Source: Phyllobacterium sophorae (GTDB lineage Bacteria > Pseudomonadota > Alphaproteobacteria > Rhizobiales > Rhizobiaceae). Taken from it: 64,000 bases of DNA. The stretch is taken from positions 62,001 through 126,000 of the forward strand of contig NZ_PGGM01000009.1 in the NCBI RefSeq assembly GCF_003010965.1. Reading direction: 5' to 3'. The stretch's first letter is position 1; each line of letters starts with the position of its first letter. The translations under genes were made by a program, and so were the position numbers. The notes below the pieces were generated by a model. It saw only the letters and a program-made list of their open reading frames with translations. It had not been told where the DNA came from and searched no databases. This document shows, piece by piece, positions 9,389 through 18,171 of the stretch.

Positions 9389-10363
9389 TCAGGAGAGGCC
9401 AAGCCGTTTCAGTTTGCGATGCAGGGTGGCGCGGCTGATCCCCAGATTGGTCGCGGCAGCCGATACGTTTCCGCCAGTGCGCGCTAAAGCGCGCTGTATG
9501 GCGCCTCGCTCGGCGATGGCATAATCGCGCTCGGCATTGGCGTGCTGACCAAGAACATCAGAAGCCGGCACGGGTTTGCTGAGCGATTCATCGGTCAATC
9601 CAAGCATATGGCGTGCCGAGCGCGAGGCGCCGATCACAAGGTCATCCTCATCCACAGCAATCAGTGCGTGCATGGCACGTTCGCTTAGGGCGTTTTGCGC
9701 GTCTTGCGCCAAAACAATTCGCGCCTTGGGAAATGCCAACCGGAAGTTCTCGGCCTCGACCCGCCGCGCGGCATCAACCACGGCAACGGCAATAAGTTTG
9801 ACGAAATCCTCGGTCAAGTCGCGGCGGGCTGAGGAAACGTCAATTGCGGCCATCAGACGGCCCCGATGATCGAAAATCGGCGCAACCGTACAGGACAGCG
9901 CGGTATTCTTGCTGCGGAAATGCTGCTCGCGGTGGATGGTAAGCGCCCTCTGTTCAGCAAGTGCGGTACCGATCCCATTGGTCCCTTCGCTTTCCTCACT
10001 CCATACGGCGCCGGTCCAGAGCCCCATCCGGTAGAAAGTTTCATCGTCAGAAGCGGAACCGCGACGGTCCACCGGAACGCCATCCTTGTCTGCCAGGAGT
10101 ACACAGCAACCCGCTCCGCCAACGGCTGAATAAAGCCGGTCAAGACTGGCCTGTGCGGTGTGGATCAGGGACCCGAGGCGCTCCCGCGCCTCATTCAACT
10201 CGCGTTCGGTCAGGACGTTTGGCGGCGTGCCCTCCCCGGGATTCAAACCGTAGAGCCGCATGGATCGCCGCCATGAGGCGACGAGCGCAGACTGCGCTGC
10301 AGCACTCCCTGTCAGCGCCGATTGGATATGGTCGGCATGCAAGCCGTTATGCAGTGTTCCCAC
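9389..10363 (-). CDS. AcoR-like GAF/Fis-type HTH regulator lacking the AAA+ domain
   Basis: A 324-residue regulator with the N-terminal half of AcoR-type activators: GAF domain about residues 75-210 (blocks such as SEESEGTNGIGTAL and HFRSKNTALSCTVAPI). A linker of about 70 residues leads to a C-terminal Fis-type helix-turn-helix (about 283-322, TGGNVSAAATNLGISRATLH). The central sigma-54-interacting AAA+ module is absent: there is no Walker A and no GAFTGA loop. GTG at 10363 follows GGAGGA. By context it should control the adjacent aldehyde dehydrogenase-DUF779 operon, possibly with sigma-70 polymerase. Inducer unknown. Confidence 0.85.
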   Translation of the reverse strand: MGTLHNGLHADHIQSALTGSAAAQSALVASWRRSMRLYGLNPGEGTPPNVLTERELNEARERLGSLIHTAQASLDRLYSAVGGAGCCVLLADKDGVPVDRRGSASDDETFYRMGLWTGAVWSEESEGTNGIGTALAEQRALTIHREQHFRSKNTALSCTVAPIFDHRGRLMAAIDVSSARRDLTEDFVKLIAVAVVDAARRVEAENFRLAFPKARIVLAQDAQNALSERAMHALIAVDEDDLVIGASRSARHMLGLTDESLSKPVPASDVLGQHANAERDYAIAERGAIQRALARTGGNVSAAATNLGISRATLHRKLKRLGLS

Positions 10364-10470
10364 GTACTCCTCCCAGAGGCCGGGCGATCAGCCGATCAAT
10401 GAGCCACCATAAGTCGGTTATGACCGCCGTCAAGCTCGTGTTGACCCTCCACCTTGCATCGCCTGAACGG

Positions 10471-11496
10471 TCAGCCAGGTATGACGGGTGGTCCGCTCGA
10501 CTGCCGCAGGATCAATTCGACCGGCCAGACCTCATGAAGGTTTTCGACGGGTTCACCGTCAAGTATCCGGACCAGCATCTCGGCAATGCGCGTGCCCGCA
10601 GAACGTATCGACGAGCGTGTTGTCGTCATGGACGGCACCATATTGCTGGCGTTGAGATAAGGAAATACGTCGTCATGGGCGATGATCGAGACTTCCTTGC
10701 CAAGCTGATAGCCTTTTGAACGGATGGCGCGGAAGACACCAAGCGCTGTCATCATGGATCCGGCAAGGATGGCCGTCGGATGCGGTGCATAGGACAAAAG
10801 CCTTTGCGCTTCACGAAACCCGGTCTCGTCAGAAAATCGTTCATGCACGATGAAACGAGGGTCAATTGGAACGCCCCGCTCGAGAAGCGCCTCGCGATAG
10901 CCAAGCTCGCGATGTTCAGAAAATGTATGTCCTTTCAGACCATCGATCATGGCGATATGCCTGTGACCAAGATCAAGGAGGTGGGACGCAGCTTGACGGA
11001 AGGCACCGGCATTGTCGATGTCGAGCCATGCATGCGGTGCCTCGATATTTGTTCGCCCGTGCAAGACGAAAGGAAATTTGGCTTCGGTCAGCATGGCAAC
11101 CCGCTCGTCCATCAGCGTGGGGCCTGTGACGATGATGGCATCCACACGTTTGCTGGAAATGAGCCGCCTATATGCCGAAATTTCATCATTGTTGATGACG
11201 GGACTCATCAGCAGGTCCATTTCATCCTGCGAAAGCCGTTCAGCCAACCCGGAAAAGAACTCGCTCGTGTGCGGACCAAAGCGTTCACTCCGGTCGTTCG
11301 GCATGAGAATGCCGATCGCACCAATCCGCCCGATGGCAAGGCGGCGGGCGTTGGCGTTGGCACTGTAACCGAATTTGAGCGCGGCTTGGCTTACACGCTC
11401 CCGTGTCGCGCTGTTGACCTCAGGATAGCCATTCAGGGCGCGACTGACGGTTGTCTGCGACAGGCCCAATTGTTCAGCCAATTCCTTGAGTTTCAT
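10471..11496 (-). CDS. thuR: LacI-family repressor of the thu operon
   Basis: A 341-residue LacI/GalR regulator. The HTH is at residues 1-50 (MKLKELAEQLGLSQTTVSRA, with the hinge motif NARRLA), followed by a sugar-binding core. The ATG at 11496 is chosen because LacI proteins begin immediately before the HTH; upstream in-frame codons are not family-like. It is divergent from a thuEFGKAB-type operon, matching the Sinorhizobium meliloti arrangement. Perfect CAAAGCGCTTTG palindromes occur before both thuR and thuE, implying autoregulation and repression of transport until the disaccharide or a derivative is present. Confidence 0.88.
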   Translation of the reverse strand: MKLKELAEQLGLSQTTVSRALNGYPEVNSATRERVSQAALKFGYSANANARRLAIGRIGAIGILMPNDRSERFGPHTSEFFSGLAERLSQDEMDLLMSPVINNDEISAYRRLISSKRVDAIIVTGPTLMDERVAMLTEAKFPFVLHGRTNIEAPHAWLDIDNAGAFRQAASHLLDLGHRHIAMIDGLKGHTFSEHRELGYREALLERGVPIDPRFIVHERFSDETGFREAQRLLSYAPHPTAILAGSMMTALGVFRAIRSKGYQLGKEVSIIAHDDVFPYLNASNMVPSMTTTRSSIRSAGTRIAEMLVRILDGEPVENLHEVWPVELILRQSSGPPVIPG

Positions 11497-11610
11497 AACC
11501 AGCGATCCAATATCCGATACTTTAGAATGTGAGGCCCATGTTTCAGCGACCCCCACGGGGCCAGCAAGGACATATGACTGCAAATGCTGAACATAACTAT
11601 AGCATAATTT

Positions 11611-11622
11611 CAAAGCGCTTTG
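11611..11622. promoter_or_regulatory. ThuR operator, thuR side
   Basis: A perfect 12-bp palindrome, CAAAGCGCTTTG, 115 bp upstream of thuR. It is of the LacI-family type with central CG. The same sequence recurs at 11830-11841. Confidence 0.8.
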
Positions 11623-11795
11623 GAATATTTGCGGAAACAAGGTGATGGCGCGGGTCGGCTGCTGCGTTTCCACAATGGCCCAGAGCAGATTCTCGCTTGC
11701 GGATGCACCCTTCTAATCTATTGAAACAAAACAATATTATCACCTGCTGCGTGCTGGTCAGCTGCCAGCTCTTTATAGGCAAATAATTTTGCGGC

Positions 11796-11876
11796 TTGAC
11801 AGTTGAAAATCGCTTTGCCATTTTCCATCCAAAGCGCTTTGAATTTCACATTCAGAGCCTGCATTCAAAGCGCTTG
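11796..11876 (+). promoter_or_regulatory. thuE promoter region with two ThuR operators
   Basis: A -35-like TTGACA lies at 11796-11801; the matching -10 is poor. A perfect operator CAAAGCGCTTTG is at 11830-11841 and a second, shorter copy CAAAGCGCTTG is at 11866-11876, 36 bp further on. The spacing and the copy near thuR would allow cooperative binding or looping. The rest of the 460-bp thuR-thuE gap (11497-11956) holds no gene that I can support. Confidence 0.65.
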
Positions 11877-11956
11877 AGGAGGAGTTTTGAGGGCGGGGAT
11901 TGCCGTTTACTACGTCAGCGGTGGGTCTGATTCCGTCGGATTTTTGGGAGGAAATC

Positions 11957-13219
11957 GTGAAGGCAAAATCATTTGTTGTAACCCTTTTGACCACCACTTT
12001 GCTGGCTTCCGGGGCATTTGCAGCCAACCTTTCTATCGTCTCCGGCGATACTGGCAATGGGCGGGAATTCCTGCGCAAGCAGCTTGATCGCTTTGAAAAG
12101 GAAACGGGCAACAAGGTGTCCATCGTTGCCATGCCTGCGAACAGCTCGGATAATTTCGGCCAGTACCGGTTATGGCTCGCTGCGGGCAATACCGATATCG
12201 ACGTTTACCGCACGGATGTGATCTGGGCACCGCAATTGGCGGACCAGTTTCTTGATTTGAAAGAAGCCGCCAAGGACGTCATAGGCCAACATATTCCGTC
12301 GATCATTGAAAGCCAGACGGTGGGTGGCAAGCTTGTGGCGCTCCCAATGTTTACGGATGCGCCGGCGCTGTATTACCGCAAGGATCTGCTGGAGAAATAC
12401 AAGAAGCCCGTACCGAAAACCTGGGATGAAATGGCGGCAACCGCCAAGGAAATCCAGGATGCAGAACGCACGGCCGGCAACAAGAGCATGTACGGCTATG
12501 TGTTTCAGGCCAACGCCTATGAAGGCCTGACATGCAATGCGCTGGAGTGGGTCAAATCTTCCGGTGGCGGTCAGATCGTCGAGCCCGATGGCACGATCTC
12601 GATCAACAATCCCGACGCAGCCACTGCTATCGACCGGGCCAAGGGTTGGGTCGATACGATCTCGCCAAAGGGCGTGCTTGCCTACACGGAAGAGGAAGCC
12701 CGCGGCATCTGGCAGACCGGCAACTCAGTGTTCATGCGCAACTGGCCCTATGCATATGCGCTTGGCGGGAGCAATGACAGCACGATCAAGGGCAAGTTTG
12801 ACGTCGCTCCCTTGCCAAGCGGAAAAGAGGGCCAAAGCTCTGCCGCAACGCTTGGCGGCTGGAATCTGGCCGTTTCCAAATATTCGAAAGCTCCGGAAGA
12901 AGCTATAAAGCTGGCCCTGTTTCTTGGTTCACCCGAACAGCAGAAGGAGAGGGCGATCGCCCTGGCGAGCATGCCGACGATCAAGGCGCTATACGACGAC
13001 AAGGATATTGCCGCGGCACAACCCCTGATTCCTAACTGGAAGCCGGTGTTTGAGAGTTCTGTTCCCCGCCCGTCCGCGCCGACCAAGGTAAAATACAATG
13101 AAGTGTCCAACATGTTCTGGAGTGCGGTCCACGATACATTATCGGGCAATGGCACCGCTGCCGACAATCTTGAACTTCTGGAAGCCAAGCTGACGGAACT
13201 TCAGGGAGGTAGCTGGTAG
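11957..13219 (+). CDS. thuE: Trehalose/maltose-type ABC transporter substrate-binding protein
   Basis: A 420-residue family 1 extracellular solute-binding protein. The signal peptide MKAKSFVVTLLTTTLLASGA ends at about residue 22 (AFA/ANLS), so the mature protein is periplasmic. GTG at 11957 follows GGGAGGA at ideal spacing; earlier same-frame starts would bury the signal peptide. In S. meliloti ThuE binds trehalose, maltose and sucrose. First gene of the operon; a 14-bp-stem hairpin follows its stop, which usually raises the level of binding protein relative to permeases. Confidence 0.88.
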   Translation: MKAKSFVVTLLTTTLLASGAFAANLSIVSGDTGNGREFLRKQLDRFEKETGNKVSIVAMPANSSDNFGQYRLWLAAGNTDIDVYRTDVIWAPQLADQFLDLKEAAKDVIGQHIPSIIESQTVGGKLVALPMFTDAPALYYRKDLLEKYKKPVPKTWDEMAATAKEIQDAERTAGNKSMYGYVFQANAYEGLTCNALEWVKSSGGGQIVEPDGTISINNPDAATAIDRAKGWVDTISPKGVLAYTEEEARGIWQTGNSVFMRNWPYAYALGGSNDSTIKGKFDVAPLPSGKEGQSSAATLGGWNLAVSKYSKAPEEAIKLALFLGSPEQQKERAIALASMPTIKALYDDKDIAAAQPLIPNWKPVFESSVPRPSAPTKVKYNEVSNMFWSAVHDTLSGNGTAADNLELLEAKLTELQGGSW

Positions 13220-13240
13220 GCCCCTGCCAGCGAAGGGCAC

Positions 13241-13282
13241 GGTGCGGATGGTGTTCAGAACCTCCCGGACACCATTCGCACC
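13241..13282 (+). terminator. Hairpin after thuE (partial terminator or mRNA stabiliser)
   Basis: A 14-bp stem (13241-13254 with 13269-13282, one G-U pair) and a 14-nt loop begin 21 nt after the thuE stop. No T-run follows, so full termination is unlikely; differential expression of the binding protein is the usual explanation. Confidence 0.65.
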
Positions 13283-13339
13283 GCCTGCCTGACCGCATCT
13301 CGACCAATCCGGAAACATGATTACGGGCAGGAAACGACC

Positions 13340-14287
13340 ATGACGCCTTCCAGCGCACGTTCAGAGCTTTTGCGCCAGCGCGCCCGTTCAGCGCGGCTAT
13401 TTCTCTTTCCGATGATCCTTGCCCTGGCCATTGTTGCTGGCTGGCCCTTGCTCCGGACCATCTATTTTTCCTTCACCGATGCTTCGCTGACCAATATGGG
13501 CGCCGCGAAATGGGTGGGATTCAAGAATTACCTGTCCTGGATCCAGCTGAAAAGCGGCCGTACGATCTATTCGGGTCTGCTGGTCGATCCGACCTGGTGG
13601 AATGCCGTCTGGAATACCGTCCGTTTCAGCATTATCTCCGTGGCACTTGAAGCCTTCTTCGGCATGATCGTAGCCCTCGTCCTGAATGCAGAGTTCAAGG
13701 GCAGGGGCATCGTCCGTGCGGCAATCCTGATTCCTTGGGCGATACCGACGATCGTTTCTGCCCGGCTGTGGGGGTGGATGCTCAATGATCAGTTCGGCAT
13801 CCTCAATGATCTTTTCATGCGTTTGGGCCTTATCAGTCAACCCATCGCATGGACAGCCAGCGCCGATACGGCGATGACAGCCGTGTTGATCGTCGACGTC
13901 TGGAAAACCACGCCCTTCATGGCGCTTCTGATCCTTGCTGGTCTGCAGATGGTTCCGAAAGACATCTATGAGGCAGCGCACATTGATGGCGTTCATCCGA
14001 TCCGGCAATTCTTCCGCATCACACTGCCGCTGATCAAGCCAGCTCTAATGGTTGCAATCATCTTCCGCCTGCTTGATGCAATGCGCATTTTCGATCTGAT
14101 CTACGTCCTGACGCCGAACAGCTCCCAGACAAAGACCATGTCGGTACTGGCGCGGGAGAATCTGATCGAATTCGACAAATTCGCCTACGGGTCGGCGCAA
14201 TCGACGCTGCTGTTCCTTGTCATTGCGATGATGACTGTTGCCGCGATCTGGCTTGGGCGCGTGCGGATGGATGGAGGAGACCGCTGA
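13340..14287 (+). CDS. thuF: Disaccharide ABC transporter permease
   Basis: A 315-residue MalF-type inner-membrane permease with six predicted membrane spans and the cytoplasmic EAA loop (EAAHIDGVHPIRQFFRITLP, about residues 213-232) that docks the ATPase. It sits between thuE and thuG and overlaps the thuG start (TGATG). Assignment to ThuF follows from gene order regulator-binding protein-permease-permease-ATPase-thuA-thuB. Confidence 0.87.
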   Translation: MTPSSARSELLRQRARSARLFLFPMILALAIVAGWPLLRTIYFSFTDASLTNMGAAKWVGFKNYLSWIQLKSGRTIYSGLLVDPTWWNAVWNTVRFSIISVALEAFFGMIVALVLNAEFKGRGIVRAAILIPWAIPTIVSARLWGWMLNDQFGILNDLFMRLGLISQPIAWTASADTAMTAVLIVDVWKTTPFMALLILAGLQMVPKDIYEAAHIDGVHPIRQFFRITLPLIKPALMVAIIFRLLDAMRIFDLIYVLTPNSSQTKTMSVLARENLIEFDKFAYGSAQSTLLFLVIAMMTVAAIWLGRVRMDGGDR

Positions 14288-15117
14288 TGATCTGGAACCT
14301 CACCAAAAATACTGCCTTTTATGCATTGGTTGTTCTGATTGTCATTCTGGCGGTGTTTCCGTTCTACTACGCGATCATCACCAGCTTCAAATCCGGCAGC
14401 GCGCTGTTTACCGTTGAATATTGGCCAACCTCGTTCTCGCTGGATAACTACGTTTCGGTTATCAATGCTGGCAGCTTTACACGCAATCTGCTCAATTCGG
14501 TTATTGTGTCGACCCTGGTCGTCTTGCTGGCATTGCTGATAGCAGTGACAGCATCCTTCGCGCTCGCACGTGTGCGGTTTCGTGGCCGTTCCATGCTGCT
14601 GCTGACAATCCTGTCCGTTTCGATGTTTCCGCAGATTGCGGTGCTGGCAGGATTGTTTGAGGTGGTCCGCTTTCTCGGCCTCTACAATACACTCTGGAGC
14701 CTCGTCTTCTCCTATACGATATTTACGCTTCCCTTTACCGTGTGGGTGCTGACAACCTTCATGCGGGATTTGCCCGTCGAAATTGAAGAGGCGGCGATCG
14801 TGGACGGGGCAACGCCCTGGGTCATAATCACCAAGGTCTTCTTGCCGTTGATGTGGCCGGCCATGGTGACGACCGGGCTGCTTGCGTTTATCGCAGCGTG
14901 GAACGAGTTCCTCTTCGCACTTACCTTTACCTCCTCGACCGAAACGCGGACCGTGCCCGTCACCATCGCGCTGCTGTCGGGGGCAAGCTCGCATGAAATT
15001 CCATGGGGCACCATCATGGCTGCGTCCGTCATTGTCACGGTACCGCTCGTTGTTCTCGTCCTGATTTTCCAACGCAAGATCATCTCTGGCCTCACCGCTG
15101 GCGGTGTCAAAGGCTAA
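14287..15117 (+). CDS. thuG: Disaccharide ABC transporter permease
   Basis: A 276-residue MalG-type permease with six membrane spans and the EAA loop EEAAIVDGATPWVIITKVFL near residue 180. It pairs with ThuF to form the channel. The start codon shares one base with the thuF stop codon, indicating translational coupling. Confidence 0.87.
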   Translation: MIWNLTKNTAFYALVVLIVILAVFPFYYAIITSFKSGSALFTVEYWPTSFSLDNYVSVINAGSFTRNLLNSVIVSTLVVLLALLIAVTASFALARVRFRGRSMLLLTILSVSMFPQIAVLAGLFEVVRFLGLYNTLWSLVFSYTIFTLPFTVWVLTTFMRDLPVEIEEAAIVDGATPWVIITKVFLPLMWPAMVTTGLLAFIAAWNEFLFALTFTSSTETRTVPVTIALLSGASSHEIPWGTIMAASVIVTVPLVVLVLIFQRKIISGLTAGGVKG

Positions 15118-15128
15118 GGAGCTTACAA

Positions 15129-16139
15129 ATGACGGCAATTCATCTCAACAATGTCCACAAATCCTTTGGCACCTTCGATGTAATCAAGGGTGTCGACCTT
15201 GAAATCAGTCCAAGCGAGTTCATGGTTTTCGTTGGCCCTTCCGGCTGCGGAAAATCCACGCTGCTGCGCCTGATCGCCGGGCTTGAGGACATTACCTCCG
15301 GCACGCTCGCCTTCGACGACAAGGTGGTCAATAGCCTGACGCCCTCTCAGCGTGGTATCGCCATGGTGTTCCAGTCCTATGCGCTCTATCCGCACATGAC
15401 TGTTTTCGACAACATGGCTTTCGGTCTGAAACTCGCCAAAGGCGAAGCCGGCGAGATCAAGCGGCGCGTGCATGAAGCTGCGGAAATGCTGCAGATCACA
15501 ACCTATCTCGATCGTCTGCCGAAACAGCTTTCCGGTGGTCAGCGCCAGCGTGTTGCCATTGGCCGGGCTATCGTTCGCGATCCGAAAGTGTTTCTTTTCG
15601 ATGAACCTCTGTCCAACCTTGATGCCGCACTACGCGTACAGACTCGCCTCGAGATAGCTAAACTGCACGCGAAAATGCACGAAACGACAATGATTTATGT
15701 GACACACGATCAGGTGGAAGCCATGACGCTGGCGGACCGCATCTGTGTGTTGCGCGATGGTATTGTGGAGCAGGTCGGGACTCCGCTGGAGCTTTACGAA
15801 AAGCCGCAATCGATCTTTGTTGCAGGTTTCATCGGCTCGCCAAAAATGAACTTTCTGACTGAAAAGCATGCCCACACCTACAAAGCGCATACCCTGGGCG
15901 TGCGGCCGGAACATCTTCAAATCAAGGAAAAGGATGGCGCTTGGGACGGCAAGCTGATCCTGTCTGAAAACCTGGGTTCCGAGACATATCTCTACATCGA
16001 TATCGGCGCGAAAGACCCGCTTGTCGTCAGGCAGGACGGCACGGCACGTCAACAGCCTGGCGAACGGCTCTACATTTCGCCAATCAACGACAATGTCCAT
16101 CGCTTCGACCAATCCGGCAGGCCGGCGGCGGCACATTAG
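15129..16139 (+). CDS. thuK: Disaccharide ABC transporter ATP-binding protein
   Basis: A 336-residue MalK/UgpC-type ATPase. Walker A is GPSGCGKST (about residues 36-44), the signature is LSGGQRQR (about 135), Walker B is VFLFDEP and the switch histidine lies in YVTHDQ. The C-terminal about 100 residues form the regulatory TOBE/OB region. Eleven bases separate it from thuG. A 10-bp hairpin follows the stop. Confidence 0.9.
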   Translation: MTAIHLNNVHKSFGTFDVIKGVDLEISPSEFMVFVGPSGCGKSTLLRLIAGLEDITSGTLAFDDKVVNSLTPSQRGIAMVFQSYALYPHMTVFDNMAFGLKLAKGEAGEIKRRVHEAAEMLQITTYLDRLPKQLSGGQRQRVAIGRAIVRDPKVFLFDEPLSNLDAALRVQTRLEIAKLHAKMHETTMIYVTHDQVEAMTLADRICVLRDGIVEQVGTPLELYEKPQSIFVAGFIGSPKMNFLTEKHAHTYKAHTLGVRPEHLQIKEKDGAWDGKLILSENLGSETYLYIDIGAKDPLVVRQDGTARQQPGERLYISPINDNVHRFDQSGRPAAAH

Positions 16140-16147
16140 AAGAATTA

Positions 16148-16176
16148 GGCAACGAATGAGCCGGTAATTCGTTGCC
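16148..16176 (+). terminator. Hairpin after thuK
   Basis: GGCAACGAAT (16148-16157) and ATTCGTTGCC (16167-16176) form a perfect 10-bp stem with a 9-nt loop between thuK and thuA. There is no poly-T tail, so it is more likely a partial terminator or processing site within the operon. Confidence 0.55.
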
Positions 16177-16220
16177 CTTGAAATCCTCCCAACGGCACAT
16201 GGAATGAACAGGAACAAAAA

Positions 16221-17003
16221 ATGACTATCCGAACCCTCGTCTGGGGCGAAAATGTTCATGAGCAGATGAACAAGACCGTCGCCGAAATCTATCCCGAAGG
16301 CATGCACAATCAGATTGCCAAGCTTCTGGCGGCCGACAGCAATCTTTCCGTCAAGACCACGACCCTGCAGGAACCTGAGCACGGCCTGACCGACAAGGTA
16401 CTCGAAGAGACGGATGTCCTGATCTGGTGGGGTCACCGCGCCCATGGCGATGTCGCTGATGAAATCGTCGAGCGTGTCGCAAAGCGCGTTTGGGAAGGCA
16501 TGGGTCTGATCGTCCTGCATTCTGGCCACTTCTCAAAAATCTTCAAGCGTCTGATGGGGTCGCCCTGTGCGCTGCACTGGCGTGAAGCGGGCGAACGCGA
16601 ACGACTGTGGGTGGTCAATCCCGGTCATCCCATTGCCAAGGACTTGCCTGCATATTTCGAGCTCGAAAACGAGGAAATGTATGGCGAACCGTTCTCGGTT
16701 CCGGAGCCGCTCGAGACCATCTTCGTATCGTGGTTTCAGGGCGGCGAGGTGTTTCGATCGGGCCTCACTTACCGCAAGGGCGCGGGCAACGTATTCTATT
16801 TCCGTCCCGGCCATGAAACCTACCCGACCTACCATGACCAGACGGTCGGGCTCGTGCTGCGCAATGCCGTGAACTGGGCATACAATGCCAACCGCTATCC
16901 TGAGCTGAACACAGCGCCCAACGTGCCGGTCGAGAAGGCAATTGAGCCAATCACCGCACGGGGCGGCAGCCTGCACGAAGCGGGCGAGGAAGGCTTTCGT
17001 TAG
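16221..17003 (+). CDS. thuA: ThuA, trehalose utilisation protein
   Basis: A 260-residue ThuA-domain protein with a class I glutamine amidotransferase-like fold (early block [18 protein letters not shown]). With ThuB it is needed for catabolism of trehalose and related disaccharides in S. meliloti and Agrobacterium, probably acting on 3-keto-disaccharide intermediates. It is soluble with no signal peptide. Gene order thuEFGK-thuA-thuB supports the assignment. Confidence 0.9.
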   Translation: MTIRTLVWGENVHEQMNKTVAEIYPEGMHNQIAKLLAADSNLSVKTTTLQEPEHGLTDKVLEETDVLIWWGHRAHGDVADEIVERVAKRVWEGMGLIVLHSGHFSKIFKRLMGSPCALHWREAGERERLWVVNPGHPIAKDLPAYFELENEEMYGEPFSVPEPLETIFVSWFQGGEVFRSGLTYRKGAGNVFYFRPGHETYPTYHDQTVGLVLRNAVNWAYNANRYPELNTAPNVPVEKAIEPITARGGSLHEAGEEGFR

Positions 17004-17108
17004 GCGGCCTTTTGATGCGGCTGGCGCTTGATCCCCGCCCATCAAAACCTGAAAGATCAATGCCACGCTTCGGGAGTTGCGCGGCTCTATTAATCGAGGA
17101 CTGGACCA

Positions 17109-18158
17109 ATGCGTCTTTTGATCTTGGGCACCGGCCATATGGCCAACTCGCACGCGAGGAATTTCATCGAAGTCGAGGGTGTGACCCTTGCAGGGGCAGT
17201 CGATGTCGATCCCGGCCGGGCGGAAGCATTTCGAGAGAAGTACAGCATCGAGCGCGCATTCACCTCTCTAGAGGACGCCTTGACCTGGGGTGATTTCGAT
17301 GCGGTCGCCAACGTGACGCCAGATAGCGCACATCATGCGACAACGTTGAAATGTCTGATCGCCGGCAAGCATGTCTTTTGCGAAAAACCGCTGGCAACAA
17401 ACTACCACGATGCCGTCGAAATGGCAGATAGGGCGGAAGCCGCCAATCTGGTCGGTATGGTGAACCTCACCTATCGCAATGTCGCGCAATTGCAGGCTGC
17501 CCGTAAACTGGTGACGAGTGGTCAGGTCGGCAAAATCAGGCATGTTGAAGCTTCTTATCTGCAGAGCTGGCTTGTCTCGAAGCAGTGGGGTGACTGGCGC
17601 ACTGAAAGCCAGTGGTTATGGCGCCTGTCTAAGAAACATGGGTCCAACGGCACGCTCGGCGACGTCGGTGTGCACATTCTTGATTTCGTGGTCTACGGCA
17701 CGGACACCGAAATTGACGAGGTCTTTTGCCGTCTCAAGGCCTTCGACAAAGCGGAAGGCAATCGCATCGGTGACTATGAACTCGACGCCAATGACAGTTT
17801 CACCATGACCGTAAGCTTCACCAATGGCGCGCTTGGCGTTGTCCATTCAAGCCGGTGGGCCACCGGCCATGTCAACGAACTGCGTCTGCGCGTCTACGGT
17901 GATAAGGGATCGTTCGAGGTGGTTCATCGCCATGACGGCTCAAAATTGCTGGCGTGCCTCGGGGATGACATTGAAACGGCGACGTGGAGAGAAATCGAGG
18001 TGGAGCCGGTTGCCACCAACTACCAGCGATTTGCCGAGGCTGTAGGGCAGGGCAGCACACTGGAACCTTCGTTCCGTCACGCAGCAAAGCTGCAAAAGGC
18101 GATTGATCTTGCCAATGTCACGGAAAACGATCGCAAAGAATACCCGCTCGAAGCTTGA
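17109..18158 (+). CDS. thuB: ThuB, Gfo/Idh/MocA-family oxidoreductase
   Basis: A 349-residue NAD(P)-dependent dehydrogenase. The N-terminal Rossmann fold begins with the motif LGTGHMANSHARNF, and the family signature around CEKPLA (about residues 95-100) contains the catalytic lysine region. It probably oxidises or reduces the 3-position of trehalose or a related disaccharide together with ThuA. Last gene of the thu operon, ending 13 bp before the convergent spoVR stop. Confidence 0.88.
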   Translation: MRLLILGTGHMANSHARNFIEVEGVTLAGAVDVDPGRAEAFREKYSIERAFTSLEDALTWGDFDAVANVTPDSAHHATTLKCLIAGKHVFCEKPLATNYHDAVEMADRAEAANLVGMVNLTYRNVAQLQAARKLVTSGQVGKIRHVEASYLQSWLVSKQWGDWRTESQWLWRLSKKHGSNGTLGDVGVHILDFVVYGTDTEIDEVFCRLKAFDKAEGNRIGDYELDANDSFTMTVSFTNGALGVVHSSRWATGHVNELRLRVYGDKGSFEVVHRHDGSKLLACLGDDIETATWREIEVEPVATNYQRFAEAVGQGSTLEPSFRHAAKLQKAIDLANVTENDRKEYPLEA

Positions 18159-18171
18159 GCAGAACGAATGC

